A stretch of DNA of 64,000 nt from JBQLZQ01 sp052168355 (GCA_052168355.1 JBQLZQ010000016.1:1-64000); one strand, 5' to 3'; positions 1 through 7,909 are shown, numbered from the stretch's first letter. A program made the numbers and translations. Notes: generated by a model from the sequence alone, not told the origin.

Positions 1-492
1 GGCAACGATCTGATGCCGTTCTACCAGCGCGCCGCCCTGTGGCTGACCGTCAACACCGTGCCGGGCCTGATCGTCGACGGCGGCGGGTTCGACATCGTGC
101 CGTCGGACAATATCGAGATGCTGCGGGCCCTGTCCCGGGACCCGCTGGTGCTGAAGGAAAATCGGCTCGACACGGTGGCCGGGCTGGTCGACCTGATGGG
201 GCTGGGGCTGGACCGGGCGGCGGTGCTGGAGACGCCGTCCCTGGTGCTCTATGGCGAGCGGGAAGAGGTGCTGCCGCCCGACGCCGTCGATGGGCTGCTC
301 GCCCAATTGCCGGCCGACACGGCGCGGGTGGCGTTTTATCCGGACGGCTACCACATGCTGTTGCGCGATCTGAACCGCGCCGTGGTGCTGGACGACATCG
401 CCGCCTGGGTCGCCGATCCGCAAGCCCCCCTGCCGTCGGGCAACGACGACCGCGCCCGCCGCCGCCTGGAGGCGGCGCGCCGCGGCGGGTGA
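1..492 (+). CDS. alpha/beta hydrolase, C-terminal part (cut by window edge)
   Basis: The frame is open from base 1 with no start inside the window, so only the last 163 residues are seen. The end resembles the serine-hydrolase (S33/monoacylglycerol lipase-like) fold: a strand-turn LVLYGEREEVLPP where the catalytic acid normally sits, and GYHMLLRD carrying the likely catalytic histidine. The acid turn has Glu-Glu where most relatives have Asp, so the acid is either Glu or lies elsewhere. The nucleophile serine is outside the window. A lysophospholipase or monoacylglycerol-lipase role is inferred from the C-terminal pattern only. Confidence 0.75.
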   Translation, partial: GNDLMPFYQRAALWLTVNTVPGLIVDGGGFDIVPSDNIEMLRALSRDPLVLKENRLDTVAGLVDLMGLGLDRAAVLETPSLVLYGEREEVLPPDAVDGLLAQLPADTARVAFYPDGYHMLLRDLNRAVVLDDIAAWVADPQAPLPSGNDDRARRRLEAARRGG

Positions 493-571
493 ACGGCGCC
501 GCACGGGGCGACCCCGAGCGCCCAATCTCAGTTTGCGGGCGGCCGTCTTTGGCGCTAAGGTCCCGCCCGCG

Positions 572-648
<77 letters not shown>

Positions 649-698
649 TTTCTCTTGATAAATCAAAGATTTATGGCCCGGCCTCGGCCGTGCCGTAG

Positions 699-974
699 TC
701 ACCCGACTCGGAGCGGACCTGGACCGATCGGGCTGACGGTTGCCGTGTCTTCGGCAATGGAAACCACGCCGGCCGGCGCGGCGTTGCGTCCCAGTGTCCA
801 GTTGCTCTGCAACCGCGCATCGGGATTGGGGACGCACCAGATCTCGCCGCTCTTGTCCAAAGCTGTGACCCAGATGAGATGATGTTCCGGGCCATAGTCG
901 ATGACCCCGAATGCCATCCCGCTCCCTTTGGACAGGCTGAGAATGGGCAGGGGTGGATTGATCTGTGTAAACAC
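699..974 (-). CDS. small conserved hypothetical protein
   Basis: A 91-residue protein starting with GTG at 974, with GAGGA about 11 bases upstream. The middle reads DYGPEHHLIWVTALDKSGEI, followed by WCVPNPDARL, a compact amphipathic pattern typical of a real small globular protein rather than a chance frame. No catalytic motif, signal peptide or membrane helix is visible. It is followed on the same strand side by the CsbD gene upstream and by tRNA-Arg convergently. Function unknown. Confidence 0.6.
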   Translation of the reverse strand: MFTQINPPLPILSLSKGSGMAFGVIDYGPEHHLIWVTALDKSGEIWCVPNPDARLQSNWTLGRNAAPAGVVSIAEDTATVSPIGPGPLRVG

Positions 975-1045
975 GGCGAGACGAGTCCTCTAAACAGTCA
1001 GGCCCGGGACGAGCCACTTCCGACGGTCCCGGGCCTGGGTATGCG

Positions 1046-1237
1046 TTAGGCGCGGTCGACGGCGTCTTTCACGGCACCCTTGGCCTTGCCGATGCCCTCC
1101 TGAACGTCGCCCTTGGTTTCCTGCGCCTTGCCTTCGGCCTGCATGTCTTTGTCGTCGGTCGCCTTGCCGACGCCCTGCTTGACGTTGCCGGCGGTCTGGT
1201 TGGCCTTGCCCTTGGCCTTGTCGCTGAATTCACCCAT
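1046..1237 (-). CDS. CsbD family stress protein
   Basis: A 63-residue, highly charged, Gly/Lys/Ala-rich protein with the CsbD pattern: repeated short segments such as GKANQTAGNVKQGVGKATDD and EGKAQETKGDVQEGIGKAKG. The ATG at 1237 has GGAGGA seven bases upstream. CsbD-like proteins are abundant under general stress and in stationary phase, but their biochemical role is not established. The gene sits 40 bases downstream of a match to the EcfG (general stress sigma) promoter, which fits the family's regulation. Confidence 0.92.
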   Translation of the reverse strand: MGEFSDKAKGKANQTAGNVKQGVGKATDDKDMQAEGKAQETKGDVQEGIGKAKGAVKDAVDRA

Positions 1238-1276
1238 GTCTTCATCCTCCACTGCGCGGGATGCGCATGAGGGGTA

Positions 1277-1301
1277 AACACTCGAAGGGGAAACGGGTTC
1301 C
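1277..1301 (-). promoter_or_regulatory. EcfG-type general stress promoter of the csbD gene
   Basis: On the minus strand, GGAAC (1301-1297) is followed after 17 bases by GTT (1279-1277). This matches the alphaproteobacterial EcfG consensus GGAAC-N16/17-GTT. It lies 40 bases upstream of the csbD start. The prediction is from sequence only; the -10 has T rather than C before GTT. Confidence 0.7.
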
Positions 1302-1418
1302 AGGGCCCAGCGCATTGTCGACAAGGGATGACGGCATCGCGCCTCAATCCATACAGATGCCCGGCGGATCATCACCGCTGGCGGGCGTTGCCTCTCGTTC
1401 GGGCCGCTTGGGCGCGGT

Positions 1419-2333
1419 TCAGACCTCGGCGCCGAAGCTGGTGCCGGCGGGGCGGATGTAGCGGTGGAGATCGGGGTTGTCCTGGGCGGTTTCGGGCCGC
1501 GGCACGAAGCCAAAATGGCGCAGTACGCGCATCAGCGCCTCATTCTGCGGATCGGCGGCGATGTGGAAATGGCGGTCGAAGAAGCGCAGCGCCAGGAACG
1601 CCAGCAGCCGGTACATCAGTCCCTCGCCGCGCCGGTCCGGCCGGGTCATGCACATGCCGATGTCCAGCGCGTCCGGCCCAAGAGCGGTGAAGTCGAGATA
1701 GGCGCACAGACGCCGGTTCTCGTCCTCGAAGGCGATGGCATACCGCGCGCCGTCGCCAAGGCCGGCGGTCAGCAGCGGGCCGGCGTCCGCCGGCCACGGC
1801 CTACTCGGCGGGAACCGGATCTCGGCCGCCAGGTCCAGGATCGACGGCACGTCGTCGACGCCCAGAAACCGGATGTGCGGCGGCGTATCCAGGCGGCGCA
1901 GCACGGCCAGGCTGCCGCCCGGCGGCGGCAGCGCGCCGGCGTCCCGGTCGGCCGCGAACTCCACCGCCAGGGTGTCCTCGGCGACCACGTGGGACAGATC
2001 GGCGAACGCTGTGGCGGTCACGTCGAGATTGGGGGCGGTGGTCACCGGTTGGCGGGCCGGGTCGTCGGCCAGACGCACCACCATGTATCCGTCCGCCTCG
2101 GTCCGGGCGGCGATCTCGGCCATCAGTTCGGCCCGCGGCGTACCGCAATCCGACCGTCCGTCGGCGTTGAGCGACAGCACCTGCACGGACTCGTCGGGCA
2201 ACTCCGGCGGGCGGGCAAGGGGAATCTCTGCCGAGATCGGCCGGCCCTGGGTGGGGCTTTGCTTGGTTTTCCGGGATTTGGCCGGACCCGTCTTGTGCGG
2301 GCGGGACGGCCGGCCGGATACAGCACGCGGCAT
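1419..2333 (-). CDS. GNAT family N-acetyltransferase
   Basis: A 304-residue protein. Residues 1-35 are basic and low complexity. The acetyltransferase fold occupies roughly residues 140-295, with RPDRRGEGLMYRLL (about 231-244) fitting motif A (R/Q-x-x-G-x-G/A) that binds the pyrophosphate of acetyl-CoA. The late ADPQNEALMRVLRHFGF fits motif B (Asn then hydrophobic helix, then GF). The first 130 residues match nothing I recognise. The ATG at 2333 has GGAAGAG just upstream. Substrate unknown. It may share stress regulation with its neighbours but has no visible EcfG site of its own. Confidence 0.8.
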   Translation of the reverse strand: MPRAVSGRPSRPHKTGPAKSRKTKQSPTQGRPISAEIPLARPPELPDESVQVLSLNADGRSDCGTPRAELMAEIAARTEADGYMVVRLADDPARQPVTTAPNLDVTATAFADLSHVVAEDTLAVEFAADRDAGALPPPGGSLAVLRRLDTPPHIRFLGVDDVPSILDLAAEIRFPPSRPWPADAGPLLTAGLGDGARYAIAFEDENRRLCAYLDFTALGPDALDIGMCMTRPDRRGEGLMYRLLAFLALRFFDRHFHIAADPQNEALMRVLRHFGFVPRPETAQDNPDLHRYIRPAGTSFGAEV

Positions 2334-2506
2334 GACGGCTCTTCCGCTTTACGGACGTTGACGAGGGGGCCGATGAGAGCGTGACGATCCAGCTGCCCCC
2401 GGCGACAGGCCCACACGTTACATCCGCCTCCCTTTAAGGGGCGTTAATCCTGTCGAAACGGGTGCTCCTGACCCCCGCGACCACTGGTCCGTCGCGGCGT
2501 CCCTTG

Positions 2507-2531
2507 GGAACATTCCCCGGCGCCGCCCGTT
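2507..2531 (+). promoter_or_regulatory. EcfG-type general stress promoter of the DJ-1/PfpI gene
   Basis: GGAAC (2507-2511), 17 bases, then GTT (2529-2531) preceded by C, which is the canonical alphaproteobacterial EcfG arrangement. It lies 40 bases upstream of the start codon at 2572, the same distance as for csbD. Two independent matches next to two typical stress genes support both. Confidence 0.72.
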
Positions 2532-2571
2532 AACCAACCTTCAGACCACAGTGAAGCGGACGGAGGCTCCC

Positions 2572-3135
2572 ATGGCTACCCTCGACGGAAAGAAAATCGC
2601 CATCCTCGCCACCGACGGCTACGAGCAGTCGGAATTGGTCGAGCCGCTGAGACGGCTGCGGGAGGCCGGCGCGTCGGTCGATATCGTCTCGCTGGAGACG
2701 GGTAACATCCGTGGTTGGCAGGGCAAGGACTGGGGCGATGCGGTGCCGGTCGACAAGACCATCGACGACGCGCATGTCGGTGACTACGACGCCCTGGTGC
2801 TGCCCGGAGGTCAGATCAATCCCGATATTTTGCGCACGAGCAAGGCCGCCGTCGATTTCGTGCGCATGTTTTTCGACAGCGGCAAACCGATGGGAGCGAT
2901 CTGTCACGCGCCCTGGATGCTGATAGAGGCCGACGTGGTGCGCGGCGTGAAGGCCACGTCCTACCATTCCATCCGCACCGACATGATCAATGCCGGGGCG
3001 CTGTGGACCGATCGGGAGGTCGTCACGGATCGTGGTCTGGTCACCAGCCGCAAGCCCGACGATCTGCCGGCGTTCTGCGCCAAGCTGATCGAGGAGATCG
3101 CCGGGGGCCGCCATAACCAGCGCAGGGCGGCGTGA
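2572..3135 (+). CDS. DJ-1/PfpI family protein (type 1 glutamine amidotransferase-like)
   Basis: A 187-residue protein of usual family length. The catalytic set is visible: Glu18 in DGYEQSEL, and Cys111-His112 in the nucleophile elbow GAICHAPW. Members act on methylglyoxal or glycated proteins (deglycase/glyoxalase III) or as peptidases; which applies cannot be decided here. ATG 2572 was preferred over an in-frame GTG at 2551 because GGAGG lies six bases before it. An EcfG-type promoter precedes it, and the 138-bp repeat follows about 70 bases after its stop. Confidence 0.92.
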   Translation: MATLDGKKIAILATDGYEQSELVEPLRRLREAGASVDIVSLETGNIRGWQGKDWGDAVPVDKTIDDAHVGDYDALVLPGGQINPDILRTSKAAVDFVRMFFDSGKPMGAICHAPWMLIEADVVRGVKATSYHSIRTDMINAGALWTDREVVTDRGLVTSRKPDDLPAFCAKLIEEIAGGRHNQRRAA

Positions 3136-3203
3136 CGATCGGTCGCCCGACGGCTGTTGCCCGTCGCCCCGCGATCGATATCCCGCGGGATCAGCCGGAA
3201 GCC

Positions 3204-3341
3204 TAGAGCAGGATCGCCTTGGGTGGAATCGCTTCGGCGATCCCGCCCAAGGCGTGAATCCTACTCTATTCATAGAGTTAGAGAGCGATTCACGTCATTG
3301 GTGGAAGCGGGTCCGCTTCCACCAATGACGATCGCCATCTA
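3204..3341. repeat. 138-bp interspersed hairpin element, copy 1
   Basis: The left end TAGAGCAGGATCGCC and the right end (read inward, TAGATGGCGATCGTC) form imperfect terminal inverted repeats. Three hairpins lie inside: 3216-3253 (long stem capped by ATCGC-TTCG-GCGAT), 3263-3278 (ACTCTA-TTCA-TAGAGT) and 3294-3329 (two 17-base arms around GT). Copy 2 at 24198-24335 differs at only three positions. The element encodes nothing and resembles a MITE or REP-like palindromic unit. It ends 15 bases before the start codon of the next gene, so it may lie in that gene's leader. Confidence 0.9.
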
Positions 3342-3355
3342 GAAAGGATTTGAGC

Positions 3356-3862
3356 ATGACAAACCCGCAGTCGGATGGCGCCAAGCTGTGGTCCGTGATC
3401 AAGGATCTCCGCTTTGCGATGCTTACGACATCCGAGCAGGACGGCACCCTGAACAGCCGGCCCATGGCGTCGTCGCAGGACAGCTTCGACGGCACGCTTC
3501 GGTTCCTGACCAGCGCCAGTTCCCATAAGGTGGAGGACATCCGGCAGGACCGGGACGTCAACGTGTCCTATTCCGATCCGGACTCCCAGACCTTCGTGTC
3601 CGTCTCCGGCCGGGCGCGCCTCACCCGCGACCGGGCCAAGGCGCAAGAGCTGTGGTCGCCGGTCGCCAAGGTGTGGTTCCCCAAAGGTCTCGACGATCCG
3701 GATCTGGCGGTGATCGAGATCGCGGTAAAGCAGGCCGAATACTGGGACGGGGCCGACACCGGGTTCGGTCAGGCCGTGGCGTTGATCAAGGCCAGCCTGA
3801 CCGGCGACGGGTCCAGCCTGGGTGACAACGAAAAACTCTCGTTCAGCACCGGCGGCGTTTAG
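3356..3862 (+). CDS. PPOX-like (pyridoxamine 5'-phosphate oxidase fold) general stress protein
   Basis: A 168-residue protein with the split-barrel flavin-binding fold of the general-stress-protein-26 type: RFAMLTTSEQDGTLNSRPM near the N-terminus, then LRFLTSASSHKVEDIR, DRDVNVSYSDP and FVSVSGRARL. Relatives bind FMN or F420-like cofactors, but the activity is usually unknown. ATG 3356 was chosen over an upstream TTG because AAGGA lies seven bases before it. The ribosome site abuts the right end of repeat copy 1, so any promoter must be inside or upstream of the repeat. Confidence 0.88.
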   Translation: MTNPQSDGAKLWSVIKDLRFAMLTTSEQDGTLNSRPMASSQDSFDGTLRFLTSASSHKVEDIRQDRDVNVSYSDPDSQTFVSVSGRARLTRDRAKAQELWSPVAKVWFPKGLDDPDLAVIEIAVKQAEYWDGADTGFGQAVALIKASLTGDGSSLGDNEKLSFSTGGV

Positions 3863-3872
3863 AGACGGGCTA

Positions 3873-4985
3873 TTAGGTCGCGCCGGGCATCAGGGACAGG
3901 GAGCCGATGACCTGCTGCAGCGTCCGGTCCAGGGTCTCGGGCGTAAACGGCTTGTTCAGGCAGACGGCTTCCCGGCCCAGCATTCGCGCCTTGGCCGGCC
4001 GGCGGTTTTCATAGCCGGACATGAACACGATGGCGGTGTTCGGGTGCCGCTCGGCGATGGCGGCGGCCAGATCCGGACCGCTCATGCGCGGCATCAGGAC
4101 ATCGGCCAGGACCAGGTCGATGGGCTCTTGGGACCGTTCGATCATCTCCAGCGCGTGCTGACCGTCCACGGCCCGGTAGGCGCGATAGCCAAGCTCCGTC
4201 AGCAGCAGGGCCACGAAATCGCGGATCGGCGCTTCGTCGTCGACGACCAGAACGGCGGCCGTCCGGCGCTCCGCGGGTTCCGACAGCTCTGGCGCGGGAA
4301 AGGCGAACGGGGCGTCGGGGGCGAGCGGCGGCGTGTCGTGTAAGTCATCCGCTTTGATGAGGGCGGCCAAGGCCTGTATGTGCGCCTGAACCCGCTCCGG
4401 TTCGTCCTTGTCGGCAACCAGCGTGTGAAGCAGGGCGGTGATGTCGGGAGAGTGCGGCGCGGACGGCGGTGCCGTGCTCACCGCGGTCGCCGCTTGGCCG
4501 GTCGTACGGATCGGCCGGGAGGCCGGCGTGGCGTCGATGATGACCCCGCGATATCCCGTGAACTCACCATTGGCGTCGAAGATCGGCTTGCCGCTCAGGC
4601 GCAGGCGCCGAACATCGCCGAACCCATCCTCGACGGTCACCGCCATGTCGCGAAACGGGATACGTCCGGCCATGGCCGTCAGGGCCGATTCCGGCTCCGT
4701 GTCCGACCGTTCCGGCGCCAACTCCGCCCATCGGCGGCCGATGCTGTCCGCTTCCTCCAGCCGCAGGGCCAGGACGGCTTCGGGCGACAGGAATGTCAGC
4801 CGCAGGTCGGCATCGGTTTCCCAGCATCCCTCCGCCGCCGCCTCGGCGAAATCGACGAGGCGCTGAATCGAGTCGGAAGCACCGGGAACCGTCGCCGCGC
4901 CGTGCCGCCGTCTGGCCAGCATCAGGGCGCTGGCCAGGCTGGCCGTCAGGAAACCGGCGATCATCAGGCCAAGAGCCATCATCAT
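3873..4985 (-). CDS. membrane-anchored PAS and receiver domain protein without a kinase
   Basis: 370 residues. A hydrophobic helix spans about residues 3-24. A PAS domain covers about 40-155 (ETDADLRLTFLSPEAV, ending in GEFTGYRGVIIDATP). A linker follows, then a receiver domain from about 245: acidic pair Asp249-Asp250, phospho-acceptor Asp295 in LADVLMP, Ser323 and Lys345 in LNKPF, all intact. There is no HisKA or HATPase domain, so it cannot phosphorylate itself by the usual route and needs a partner kinase. It resembles hybrid sensor kinases from which the kinase core is absent. The start is uncertain among three consecutive Met codons (4985, 4982, 4979). Confidence 0.82.
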   Translation of the reverse strand: MMMALGLMIAGFLTASLASALMLARRRHGAATVPGASDSIQRLVDFAEAAAEGCWETDADLRLTFLSPEAVLALRLEEADSIGRRWAELAPERSDTEPESALTAMAGRIPFRDMAVTVEDGFGDVRRLRLSGKPIFDANGEFTGYRGVIIDATPASRPIRTTGQAATAVSTAPPSAPHSPDITALLHTLVADKDEPERVQAHIQALAALIKADDLHDTPPLAPDAPFAFPAPELSEPAERRTAAVLVVDDEAPIRDFVALLLTELGYRAYRAVDGQHALEMIERSQEPIDLVLADVLMPRMSGPDLAAAIAERHPNTAIVFMSGYENRRPAKARMLGREAVCLNKPFTPETLDRTLQQVIGSLSLMPGAT

Positions 4986-5121
4986 TGGGGGTGGGGTATC
5001 CTCCGTCCTTGGCCTCCGTCGCGCCGGCTATTGTCTATCCGGTCGGCGGAGAACTCAAATCCTAGCAGCGACGCGTTTAAGAAAGCCTGAAATGGATCAC
5101 TCTCTCATGGTAAACTAAATA

Positions 5122-6153
5122 TTACCGCCCACTCAGGCCGTGCTTTCTTAGGTATCCGCGGATCTGGTCGTAGCTAAGGCCAAGAGACGCAGCGGCTTTC
5201 TTTTGATTATGTTTGCTTTTCTCCAGAGCGTTTGTAAGCATCTCCACTTCAAGAGCCTCCAGACGAGCTTTGAAGCCTGTGGCGGCGGCGTGCGGTTCGC
5301 CGTTGCCCGGACTGCGAATCGAATCGCCTGGGGCCGTCCCCTCCCGGCCGGCCGGCGCATCGGCCCCGCTGTCGGGACGGAAGGGCGACTCGAACGGGTC
5401 CAGCACCAGGTCCGCGACCAGCTGCCGCGCGCCGGTGCGATAGACCGCCCGCTCCACCGCATTCTTGAGCTCGCGGACGTTGCCCGGCCAGTCATGGGAC
5501 TTGAGCGCCTCGACGGCCGAAGGCGCGAAGCCGGAAAACCGCGGCCGCCCCAATTCCGCCGCCATGGCCGACGCGAAGCTTTCGGCCAGCAGCACGATGT
5601 CGTCGGGGCGCGCCCGCAGCGGCGGCAGGGTCACCACATCGAACGCCAGGCGATCCAGAAGATCGGCGCGGAACGCACCGGCGGCGACGCGGGCGGGCAG
5701 ATCGACATTGGTGGCGCCGATCAGCCTGACATCGACATTCAGCGTGACGGCGCCGCCCACCCGCTCGATCTCGCCATACTCGACCGCCCGCAGCACTTTT
5801 TCCTGCACCCGCAGCGACGCTGCCGCGATCTCATCCAGGAACAGCGTACCGCCATCGGCCCGCTCGAACCGTCCGACATGGCGTCGGGTGGCGCCGGTGA
5901 AGGCCCCGGCCTCATGACCGAACAGCTCGCTTTCCAAAAGCTCCTCGGACAGTGTGGCGCAGTTCAGCTTGACGAACGGCCGGTCCCAGCGGCGCGACAG
6001 GTAATGCAGCCGCGCGGCGATAAGCTCCTTACCCGTTCCGCGCTCGCCGATGATCAGCACCGGCTTGGACAGCGGCGCAACCGCTGACACGTGCTCCAGC
6101 ATCTGGGTGAAGGGGACGGATGCCCCGATGAGCGGTGGAAGTTCGGCAAGCAC
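5122..6153 (-). CDS. pspF: phage shock operon transcriptional activator PspF
   Basis: A 343-residue sigma-54 activator with no N-terminal sensory domain, as in PspF. AAA+ motifs are complete: Walker A GERGTGKE (36-43), the sigma-54-contacting GAFTGA loop (83-88), Walker B GGTLFLDEIA (101-110), and a WPGNVRELKN helix. The C-terminal Fis-type helix-turn-helix is NQKKAAASLGLSYDQIRGYL. In the family, PspA binds PspF and blocks its ATPase until the envelope is damaged. It faces away from pspABC across a 189-base AT-rich gap that holds a -24/-12 promoter, the standard arrangement. Confidence 0.95.
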   Translation of the reverse strand: MLAELPPLIGASVPFTQMLEHVSAVAPLSKPVLIIGERGTGKELIAARLHYLSRRWDRPFVKLNCATLSEELLESELFGHEAGAFTGATRRHVGRFERADGGTLFLDEIAAASLRVQEKVLRAVEYGEIERVGGAVTLNVDVRLIGATNVDLPARVAAGAFRADLLDRLAFDVVTLPPLRARPDDIVLLAESFASAMAAELGRPRFSGFAPSAVEALKSHDWPGNVRELKNAVERAVYRTGARQLVADLVLDPFESPFRPDSGADAPAGREGTAPGDSIRSPGNGEPHAAATGFKARLEALEVEMLTNALEKSKHNQKKAAASLGLSYDQIRGYLRKHGLSGR

Positions 6154-6278
6154 GGAAAAGGGCCGTTTTTCGGTGTAATATACTACTTAATGGTTATTTT
6201 CACCTTATGGCACAAGAGGAGATCCATAGACATCGATAAAAAACATTAATTTTCAATAAGTTAAGATAGATTAATAAG

Positions 6279-6295
6279 TTGGCATGGTTCGTGCG
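6279..6295 (+). promoter_or_regulatory. sigma-54 (-24/-12) promoter of the psp operon
   Basis: TTGGCATGGTTCGTGCG has the invariant GG (6281-6282) and GC (6293-6294) separated by exactly 10 bases, as in the RpoN consensus TGGCACG-N4-TTGC. It lies 48 bases before the first small gene. The DNA between this site and pspF (6160-6280) is markedly AT-rich, suitable for PspF upstream sites and bending; I could not define individual PspF sites. Confidence 0.82.
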
Positions 6296-6342
6296 AAGTC
6301 GGAGACATCCCGATGGGGGACCGAAAGAGAGGATGAAGGTCG

Positions 6343-6522
6343 ATGACGATGCACGATGACAGACGCTGGGACGAAGACGGTCGCCGGCGCCAGGGCGGAT
6401 CTCCGTTCATGGACGATGTCCACCGGCTGTACCACAGGGCGCGCGCCTATCTGGCCGCCCAGCCGTCGGTGCATTGGAAGTTTCTGGCGGTCGGTGTCGT
6501 CATCGGCGCGGTCCTGCTTTAG
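6343..6522 (+). CDS. small membrane protein at the head of the psp operon
   Basis: A 59-residue gene that would be overlooked by common length cut-offs. The first 24 residues are very polar (MTMHDDRRWDEDGRRRQGG); a middle helix follows (MDDVHRLYHRARAYLAAQ), then a C-terminal hydrophobic helix (KFLAVGVVIGAVLL) ending at the stop, as in a tail-anchored protein. AAGG lies four bases before the ATG, and the gene is the first one after the sigma-54 promoter with pspA 43 bases downstream. It is not recognisably PspD or PspG. A role in sensing or docking PspA at the membrane is inference from position only. Confidence 0.65.
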   Translation: MTMHDDRRWDEDGRRRQGGSPFMDDVHRLYHRARAYLAAQPSVHWKFLAVGVVIGAVLL

Positions 6523-6565
6523 GCGCCGCCCCCACTCCGAAGATCATTATTAGAGGATTGCGATC

Positions 6566-7231
6566 ATGGGTATGTTTTCCCGTCTTGGGGACATCATCAA
6601 CTCCAACATCAACTCCATGCTGGACCGGGCCGAAGACCCTGAGAAGGTGGTCCGGCTGATCATCCAGGAGATGGAGGACACGCTGGTGGAGGTGCGCACC
6701 GCCGCCGCCCGGACCATCGCCGAGAAAAAGGACCTGCTGCGCAAGATCGAGCAGTTCACCACGGCGCAGGAAGACTGGCAGAAAAAGGCCGAGCTGGCCC
6801 TGTCCAAGGACCGTGAGGACCTGGCCAAGGGGGCGCTGGTCGCCAAGACCCGGGCCGCCGAAACCGCCGAGCTGCTGAAGAAGGAGCTGGTCAGCCTTGA
6901 AGAGGGTCTGGCCAAGGCCAATGACGATCTGGGCAAGCTGCAGGCCAAGCTGAGCGAGGCCAAGGCCAAGCAGAAAACCATGGAGCTTCGCCGCAAGACG
7001 GCGCACGACAGGCTGCGCGTCCGTACCCAACTGCACGATGGCCGCATCGATCAGGCGCTGGGCCGGTACGAGCAGATCGAGCGCAAGCTCGACGAGATGG
7101 AGGGCAGGGTCGAAGCCTTCGATCTGGGGCAGCGCCGCGGCCTGGCCGAGGACATCGCCGAACTCGAGGCCGAAACGGCGATCGAGAGCGAACTTGCAGA
7201 AATGAAGGCGCGGCTGGCGGGGAAGGCCTAG
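6566..7231 (+). CDS. pspA: phage shock protein A (PspA/IM30 family)
   Basis: 221 residues, the normal length. The N-terminus MGMFSRLGDIINSNINSML is the amphipathic membrane-binding helix, followed by the conserved AEDPEKVVRLIIQEMEDTLV and a nearly continuous coiled coil. PspA is an ESCRT-III-like protein that coats damaged inner membrane and, when free, inhibits PspF. GAGGA sits nine bases upstream of the ATG. It is the second gene after the sigma-54 promoter and is followed by pspB and pspC. Confidence 0.97.
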   Translation: MGMFSRLGDIINSNINSMLDRAEDPEKVVRLIIQEMEDTLVEVRTAAARTIAEKKDLLRKIEQFTTAQEDWQKKAELALSKDREDLAKGALVAKTRAAETAELLKKELVSLEEGLAKANDDLGKLQAKLSEAKAKQKTMELRRKTAHDRLRVRTQLHDGRIDQALGRYEQIERKLDEMEGRVEAFDLGQRRGLAEDIAELEAETAIESELAEMKARLAGKA

Positions 7232-7268
7232 TCACGCGTTCCCGGCCCGCTAGCGGAAAGCACCGATC

Positions 7269-7496
7269 ATGGATCTCTTCTTCGTCCCGCTCGTCCTGTT
7301 CATGGTGGTTGTCCTGCCGCTCTGGCTGGTCCTGCACTACATCACCCGCTGGCGGTCGACCAAGGGCCTGACCGCCGAGGACGAGAAGATGCTCGTCGAT
7401 ATCTGGCAAAGCGCCAAACGCATGGAAACCCGCATCGAGACCTTGGAAGCTATTCTCGATGCGGAGTCCCCGCACTGGCGACGGAGGCACGAATGA
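7269..7496 (+). CDS. pspB: envelope stress response membrane protein PspB
   Basis: 75 residues with one N-terminal membrane helix (FFVPLVLFMVVVLPLWLVLHY), then the typical cytoplasmic part LTAEDEKMLVDIWQSAKRME that forms a short helical/coiled segment. In the family PspB and PspC form the membrane sensor that recruits PspA away from PspF. It lies 37 bases after pspA and overlaps pspC by four bases (ATGA), indicating translational coupling. Confidence 0.93.
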   Translation: MDLFFVPLVLFMVVVLPLWLVLHYITRWRSTKGLTAEDEKMLVDIWQSAKRMETRIETLEAILDAESPHWRRRHE

Positions 7497-7909
7497 CCAC
7501 TGACGCCCGGAGCGGCGATCCGCTCTACACCTCGCAGAACCCGCACCGGCTGTACCGCGACCCCGCCAACGGCGTGCTGTTCGGGGTGTGCGCCGGCCTG
7601 GCCGACTATCTGGGCGTGCGCCGCGTGCACGTCCGGTTGGGGGCGTTCGTCGCCCTGTTGATCTTCACCCCGCAGACGCTGTTCGTCTATGTCCTGGCCG
7701 CGATACTGCTCAGGCGCAAGCCGGCGCAGATATACCGGACCGACGACGAGGAAAGGTTCTGGCGATCGGTATCGAGCACGCCGCGCGAAACCTTCGGCAC
7801 GCTGCGCCACCGGTTCCGCGAGCTCGACCAGCGCCTGGCGGCGATGGAGGGGCACGTGACCTCCGACGAATACCGGCTGGACCGGGAAATCCGCGACCTG
7901 AACAAGTAA
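7493..7909 (+). CDS. pspC: envelope stress response membrane protein PspC
   Basis: 138 residues. The PspC domain is clear: HRLYRDPANGVLFGVCAGLA, then DYLGVRRVHVRLGAFVALLI, and a membrane helix TPQTLFVYVLAAILLRRKP. The cytoplasmic tail ends in a predicted coiled coil (RHRFRELDQRLAAMEGHV). It overlaps pspB by four bases and closes the psp operon. The tail is suited to contact PspB or PspA; that detail is inferred. Confidence 0.94.
   Translation: MTTDARSGDPLYTSQNPHRLYRDPANGVLFGVCAGLADYLGVRRVHVRLGAFVALLIFTPQTLFVYVLAAILLRRKPAQIYRTDDEERFWRSVSSTPRETFGTLRHRFRELDQRLAAMEGHVTSDEYRLDREIRDLNK

Noticed and set aside
6206..6225. TGGCAC near 6208 as sigma-54 promoter
   Set aside because: The GC element is not found ten bases after the GG; the site at 6279-6295 has the correct spacing.
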